From assembly GCF_000764305.2 (NCBI RefSeq), contig NW_025930751.1:1-64000 (forward strand): a DNA stretch of 64,000 nt. The letters are read 5' to 3'. Both the position numbers and the translations under genes were made by a program. Each line of letters opens with the position of its first letter. Position 1 is the first letter of the stretch. The DNA is from Hyalella azteca (lineage: Eukaryota > Arthropoda > Malacostraca > Amphipoda > Hyalellidae). The notes beneath the pieces were generated by a model. The model ran no database searches and was not told the DNA's origin. It saw only the letters and a list, made by a program, of their open reading frames with translations. Shown in pieces: positions 59,501-64,000 of the stretch.

Positions 59501-59752
59501 GTTGACATCGTTGCGGCTTTGTTGTGGCTCGTACAATAAATTGGTGATGCGAACTGTAACGTATAGGATTTCTTAGCTATAATCGGAAGTATCTAAAAAT
59601 ATAAACCAGATTTCAATGTACTGAATCATAGAACCTGCTGCTGAAGTTTTCAGTTCTATCATCAAGTGTTGAGTCATGCCGCTGTCATCCCCTTGACACG
59701 CCAATGAAACTACCTTCTAGTTGACTATTGCGCTGCCGCTGGTGTATAGGCT
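53561..59752. other. Long stretch without a recognised gene
   Basis: About 6.2 kb, AT-rich. The ORFs at 54514-54747 -, 55827-56129 + and 56855-57145 - have no recognised domain or splice context. An AATTATTACGATAAAC phrase occurs twice near 56330-56375. GC-richer spots near 56940-57030 and 57700-57800 were checked and gave no motif. Confidence 0.4.
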
Positions 59753-59812
59753 TATATATAGGCTGGGCCACACATGAAGTGCATCTCAACAACAGCTCTC
59801 ACGATGAAAGCA
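59753..59812 (+). promoter_or_regulatory. Possible core promoter with short first coding exon
   Basis: TATATATA at 59753-59760 is followed at the right distance by GCATCTCAAC (59781-59790), which could hold the start site. An ATG at 59803 follows, whose first codons (ATGAAAGCA) abut GTAATA, a possible donor. A tiny first coding exon of this kind is common in arthropod cuticle-protein genes. No second exon was found, so this remains weak. Confidence 0.22.
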
Positions 59813-62800
59813 GTAATAAATTTATTTTATTATGCAATGCAAGAATATTCCCTTGATTTCCATTATCGGTGGAATATTTACGCTCCTGCAGGGACGTCGC
59901 TCAAACTCTCCTTGAACGTTGAAGTCTATGTGTCAAAAATATTTTTCAAACACCTAATAAGTAATAATGCTCCGCATTGAACATTTGTGTTTACTTTTTT
60001 CAGCAAGTATCCCGTGAGAAAGTAATCGGTTGCTACAGATGACGCTCTAACTCTAAGTTGCCCTTATAGTAACTTACCAATTGCAGTTATAATAACTGCG
60101 AGAGGAATTGCATAGAAAAAACACCAAAGTTGACTTAGCTATCTCAAATGTAGCTGCATGGTATTTGATAAATATTATCTATGGCGCTATTTTCAATCTT
60201 AGTCCAGAAGTTTATCGACTTTAATCCATTACCGGTTATATGGATATATTAAGGATTCTCATCGCGTCTTTGCTTATCAACTTCTTAACCTAGTGGGGAC
60301 GCACCCCATCACTCAAGATTAGGTTTGAATTTTTTTATATTTTTTTCTGAATTCTAATGAAATAACCTCTTAATAGCGTAACAATAACATCATTGAAGAA
60401 CTTACAAATTATCATTCCCGTTTCAATTCGGAATTAACCTAACGTCCTAACCCATTTTTTGCCTAATTTCTTTAATGGGAACAGTCGTCAAGTTTTCGCT
60501 TTACGGCCGAGCTGTTATGTATTTGAATAAAGAAACGTTAACGGATCAAGTGTGCAATGTGAGCTTCCGACCGAGTCCCATAAAACTAGCTTGATAGCCA
60601 GTATATACTGACACGCTTCGTAGAGCGCTTCTGCAGAGATCTCGTTGCGCTTGAGGAACACCTATATATACTGTAGGAAAACTTCTGATTCGTGTCAGAT
60701 AATGATTCCGAAGGATCACAGGAAGTAAAGCGATGTTTTTTTATTCATCTTCATTTCATGATATCAAAATGTTATAGATAGGTCGGAGACATTTCGAGGC
60801 AAGCTGTATGAAGCAAATCTCGCTGCCAACTAAACCTTGCCCTCAAGAAACCAACCTCAGCAGGTTTGAGTCGAGAGAAGTTCGAAGGCAGGCATACTGG
60901 GTGAGAAATAAAGAGCGCTTCATCATTAGTGTGTGGATATATTCAATTATTGTACAGCATTATTATCAACTTGGTAATAAATTCCCTCAAAAAGGACTTA
61001 ATTTTTTTATTGAAATTAGGTGGACTATCGAGATTTCTGATTTCCTAACTTCCAGGTAACTTTTTTTCTTACGACTAGTCGCACATACTATGATAATCTT
61101 ATGTCAAGTCAGGTGGTATCGGAATTTACAATGTTAACGTTCAAGATTGGTTTCTAAGTGCTTATAGAATTAACATATAGTGAAACTCAAATAATCGTCC
61201 CAATGGATACTTCCAAAATACTCAAATAATGAGTGTTTAAGCTTTTAAAATTTAATTTTGCGAACATAAGCATTTGAGAAAATTGACATTATTGATATTC
61301 AGTCTGGAAAACGGCCATTTAATTGGAAAGATGTGAAATAGAAGCGAAAAAATACGAGTGCCATGCAACTAAAATGTGAGGAACCGAACGGTCTGCACAA
61401 CAAATAATCACCTCTTTATAATATAAATGAAATAATTGGGAGATAAGTTAGTAGCGACGTGAACTGTAATGATACCAGAAATGTAAAAAAAAACCGCATG
61501 ACCGGTCGGAGAATATGTCAACACTTCACAAGCATGTTGTCGTTAACGCCTTTCCTTCCACTAATAAACGAAGAAAGTCAGCCACAATGATCTTGAGTAC
61601 TAATTAAAATGCTATTGTAATAAAATATTGAATACGAACTAGGGAGATATTGTTTTAGAACTACATATATGAAGGACTGAAAGTATTCACTGGGATCCTT
61701 GCGCTAGAAGTGCCGGCTTACTTACTAATCCACTCTGGCTTGCGGAAACTGGAGTTCAAAAGTTTGAAATGCACTCAAATTGATGAGCGCATCCTGCCAA
61801 GTGCGGCGCTGAGTGTGGTTTAAAACTTTTAAATCGACATCGAAGTGATTAAAATTCGGAAATTCGAGTTGTTCAATTCAAAATACTTTGTTTTATAGAA
61901 TTGTTAATGGTCATCTTTCAATTTATAGTCCAAATCTGTGTAGCGTGTGTTCTTGCTCATTGTTCAACAGTTTACTCCAAATTTGGTAAACTAATTATAT
62001 TTCAATAGCTAAAACAAGTAATTAAATTCCTGTGAATAAATTTTTAATGGCATTATATGCATCTCTTGATGCCTGAAATTCTTACGCATGTGAAAAAAAT
62101 CCCCCATGAGTTCAGTAGAGATCGTCAATTTAATTGAAAACCTCGACTTTGAACGTCGTCGCGGCCCTTCGCTTTAATCGCGGTGGCCTCGTAATCGACG
62201 TTCGAGATTTAATTCCAATGTCAACTGATGCGAAGATCCGTTGATTTCATCAATGCATGCTCTCCCTGCATTGCGTTTCGTGCGTTACGTTTAGTCTCAC
62301 TCTCATTACGTTTAGTCTCTCAGCGCGGTGCAGTCTCGCCGTGAATTGAACCACTTGATCCGTAAGTTAAGGCTACAGTACGTTGAGTTCACCAGCGCTC
62401 GTTGGCTTGCTTATCATGCGAATTCATTCCAACAAATATTGGATTATAAAGTTTGCCATAACCATAACCAGCCAAGATTAAAGTCATAATTACTTGCCAT
62501 AACCAGGACGAGTCACAGTCATGGCCAAAACTTGCCATAACCATGACTTGGCGGATAGATTCAATTCATCCGGCATTGATTCACGTTTCAATTGTTATTC
62601 ATTGGAGCCAATAATCTCTGCAAATTATATAATTATAATTTAAAACAATTAGATTATACATTGTTTGTTTGTTTATAATTGTTTAATTAACAATAAAATT
62701 ATTTCATTTAATTATTAAAATCCTAGCATACTACTTATGATGGCTGACGAATAATAAAAATATAATCAGAATTAATGTCTGTATTAATATTATTAATAAA

Positions 62801-62904
62801 TGTTAATATTAATTGAGATTTGCGATTCAAGCAAACAAATGATATTTATGCCTGAATAATTTTGCATTGTGATCCTGAATGAAATGTCTGCACAATTTTT
62901 ACAG
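59813..62904. other. Stretch without a recognised gene
   Basis: AT-rich, about 3 kb. An ORF at 60808-61059 + has no recognised motif. At 62451-62553 the phrase TTGCCATAACCA recurs three times at irregular spacing. Confidence 0.4.
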
Positions 62905-62987
62905 GCCCTGCCATGACCGCCCCCGGCCCCGCCGTCCACCAGTTCGCAGCCCCGTTGATGCTCAGGACCAACGCCATGCAACCATAG
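62905..62987 (+). CDS. Possible terminal coding exon of unknown gene
   Basis: After an acceptor CACAATTTTTACAG comes a sharply GC-rich stretch whose open frame reads MTAPGPAVHQFAAPLMLRTN then AMQP and a TAG at 62985-62987. The abrupt composition change at a good acceptor suggests a real exon, and the frame stays open back to the acceptor. No upstream exon was found and no family is recognised. The reverse strand over 62793-62981 is also open. Confidence 0.33.
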
Positions 62988-63303
62988 TCCATCACTTCAG
63001 AAATTAATTATTCATCATTCAGTTTCACAGTTTTGACTCCAATATTCATTATTATGTCAGGAATATCACTATTAAATTTGCGCACGAATGACTTTTGCAA
63101 TTTCAATTTGTATTCCTGAGTCTAAATTTAATTGTTACATTCAATATATGATCATAAGCTTATAATCGTTGCGCCATTTTACTATTGGAAATAAAATCTA
63201 CGTTATTTAACTTTTTAGTCACGTGTAGGCTTCTTCAATTACGTTTGAATTTTACGTGTAGGAAACAATTTTGTGTGTAAAACATGATTTCCATCGCACT
63301 GCA

Positions 63304-63340
63304 TATATAACGCCGGGCAATATTGATGCGTGTCATCGCC
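63304..63340 (+). promoter_or_regulatory. Core promoter: TATA box and initiator
   Basis: TATATAA at 63304-63310 and GTCATCG with its A at 63335 are 31 bases apart, the standard TATA-to-start distance. TCATCG is close to the arthropod initiator TCA[GT]T[CT]. The 80-base leader that follows contains no ATG before 63416. Confidence 0.5.
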
Positions 63341-63415
63341 GTGTAGTTGAAATAACACTAAAAGTTCATCGCCAATCAACATTCACTTCAAACTTAATAA
63401 GTTCTTGGGCTCAGC

Positions 63416-63997
63416 ATGGAAGTGACGTTGCCAAAAGGCCTGGAGTTCCCGTCATGTGAGTATGAAAAACTTGACGTTGTTCTTTGATACAAAATGAAAT
63501 GTTTTTTTTATTTGCTGGGTTTACAATTATCTGGAAATCAATGTCGATGATCGAATACATCGATTATACTTTAGTATTTATAGAGACCCCAATATTGTTA
63601 CGTTGGTCTTAATTTGATAAATTGTAAGATTATGGGTAACTTAGGGAAAGCGATTACAAATATCAGAGAAGTTTGAAGTTTGGAAGTAGTTATTGAATGA
63701 TGTTGGACTGCATATAGGATGATTGAGCCCTACAGCTACATATGACTCCACAAATGTTCAAATTTACTGTATGATTCGTATTAAAACTTATCTGCGGTGA
63801 GTTAGAAAAAAGCTCTCGCTTAAACCCAACAAAGCGGTAAAAAGATTCTTTCATTAATTTTCTTTTCCGCTATAAATATTGCAGGTTGCATATTGCATCG
63901 CTTACCCCGTTGGACTTTGATCCTCGAATTAAATCCTCAGTTTCATCGATGTATCTCTTTCGCAAGCGGAAAAAATGAGTTCAGTGAGGCGCATTAA
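63416..63997 (+). CDS. Candidate small gene at the right edge (2 exons)
   Basis: Exon 1 starts at ATG 63416 (context CAGCATGG), encodes MEVTLPKGLEFPS and ends at 63455 before a perfect GTGAGT donor. Exon 2 would begin at 63885 after a pyrimidine-rich ATATTGCAG acceptor; phase 1 is kept, and the frame stays open for 37 codons to a TAA at 63995-63997. The predicted product is about 50 aa with no recognised family. The true second exon may instead lie beyond the window, so exon 1 is better supported than exon 2. Confidence 0.38.
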
Positions 63998-64000
63998 GTT

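Overview
The window is eukaryotic nuclear DNA: AT-rich, with spliced genes, GT-AG introns from about 100 bases to 3 kb, and many decayed transposons. Gene content and repeats suggest an arthropod, most likely a crustacean: a secreted C-type lectin with a PAN-like N-terminus, BEL/Pao and non-LTR retroelement fragments, tRNA-derived SINEs and GTCT-rich dispersed repeats. The species cannot be fixed from sequence alone. A 290-base N run and a leftover Nextera mate-pair junction adapter show that this is an Illumina mate-pair assembly.

Three genes are well supported, all on the + strand. A C-type lectin-like secreted protein lies at 15394-16903 (3 exons, 248 aa). PRIM1, the catalytic small subunit of DNA primase, lies at 20947-31294 (10 exons, about 403 aa), with E2F-like and CRE-like sites just upstream. 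A VHR/DUSP3-like dual-specificity phosphatase with an unusually long N-terminal extension lies at 50086-53370 (4 exons, 538 aa). In each, exon phases join without a frame break. Weaker candidates are a small secreted-protein gene on the minus strand (36323 to 34408) with TATA box and signal peptide, a two-exon gene with TATA/Inr at the right edge (63304-63997), a lone terminal exon at 62905-62987, a lectin-like exon near 41.3 kb and a minus-strand ORF near 42.6 kb.

Layout: 0-14.7 kb is repeat-dominated (tandem repeats, LINE and BEL/Pao remnants, SINEs, a two-copy dispersed repeat). 15-17 kb is the lectin. 17-20.8 kb shows no clear gene. 20.8-31.4 kb is PRIM1, with three inverted-repeat (MITE-like) insertions in its introns. 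33-36.4 kb holds a SINE, the adapter scar, a LINE tail, a hAT-like element, a 57-bp minisatellite and the candidate secreted-protein gene. 38-46 kb has palindromes, LINE/SINE copies and doubtful exons. 48.3-49.2 kb has two minisatellites around the N gap. 50-53.6 kb is the phosphatase. 53.6-64 kb is mostly empty except for candidate exons at the right end.

The genes do not form a pathway or cluster. The most informative observations are the assembly chimera at 34047-34084, a SINE/LINE pair sharing the same 3' hairpin tail, and two minisatellites whose units carry 5' splice-site motifs on the minus strand, one of them starting exactly at the donor of a candidate exon. No convincing new multi-gene system was found.
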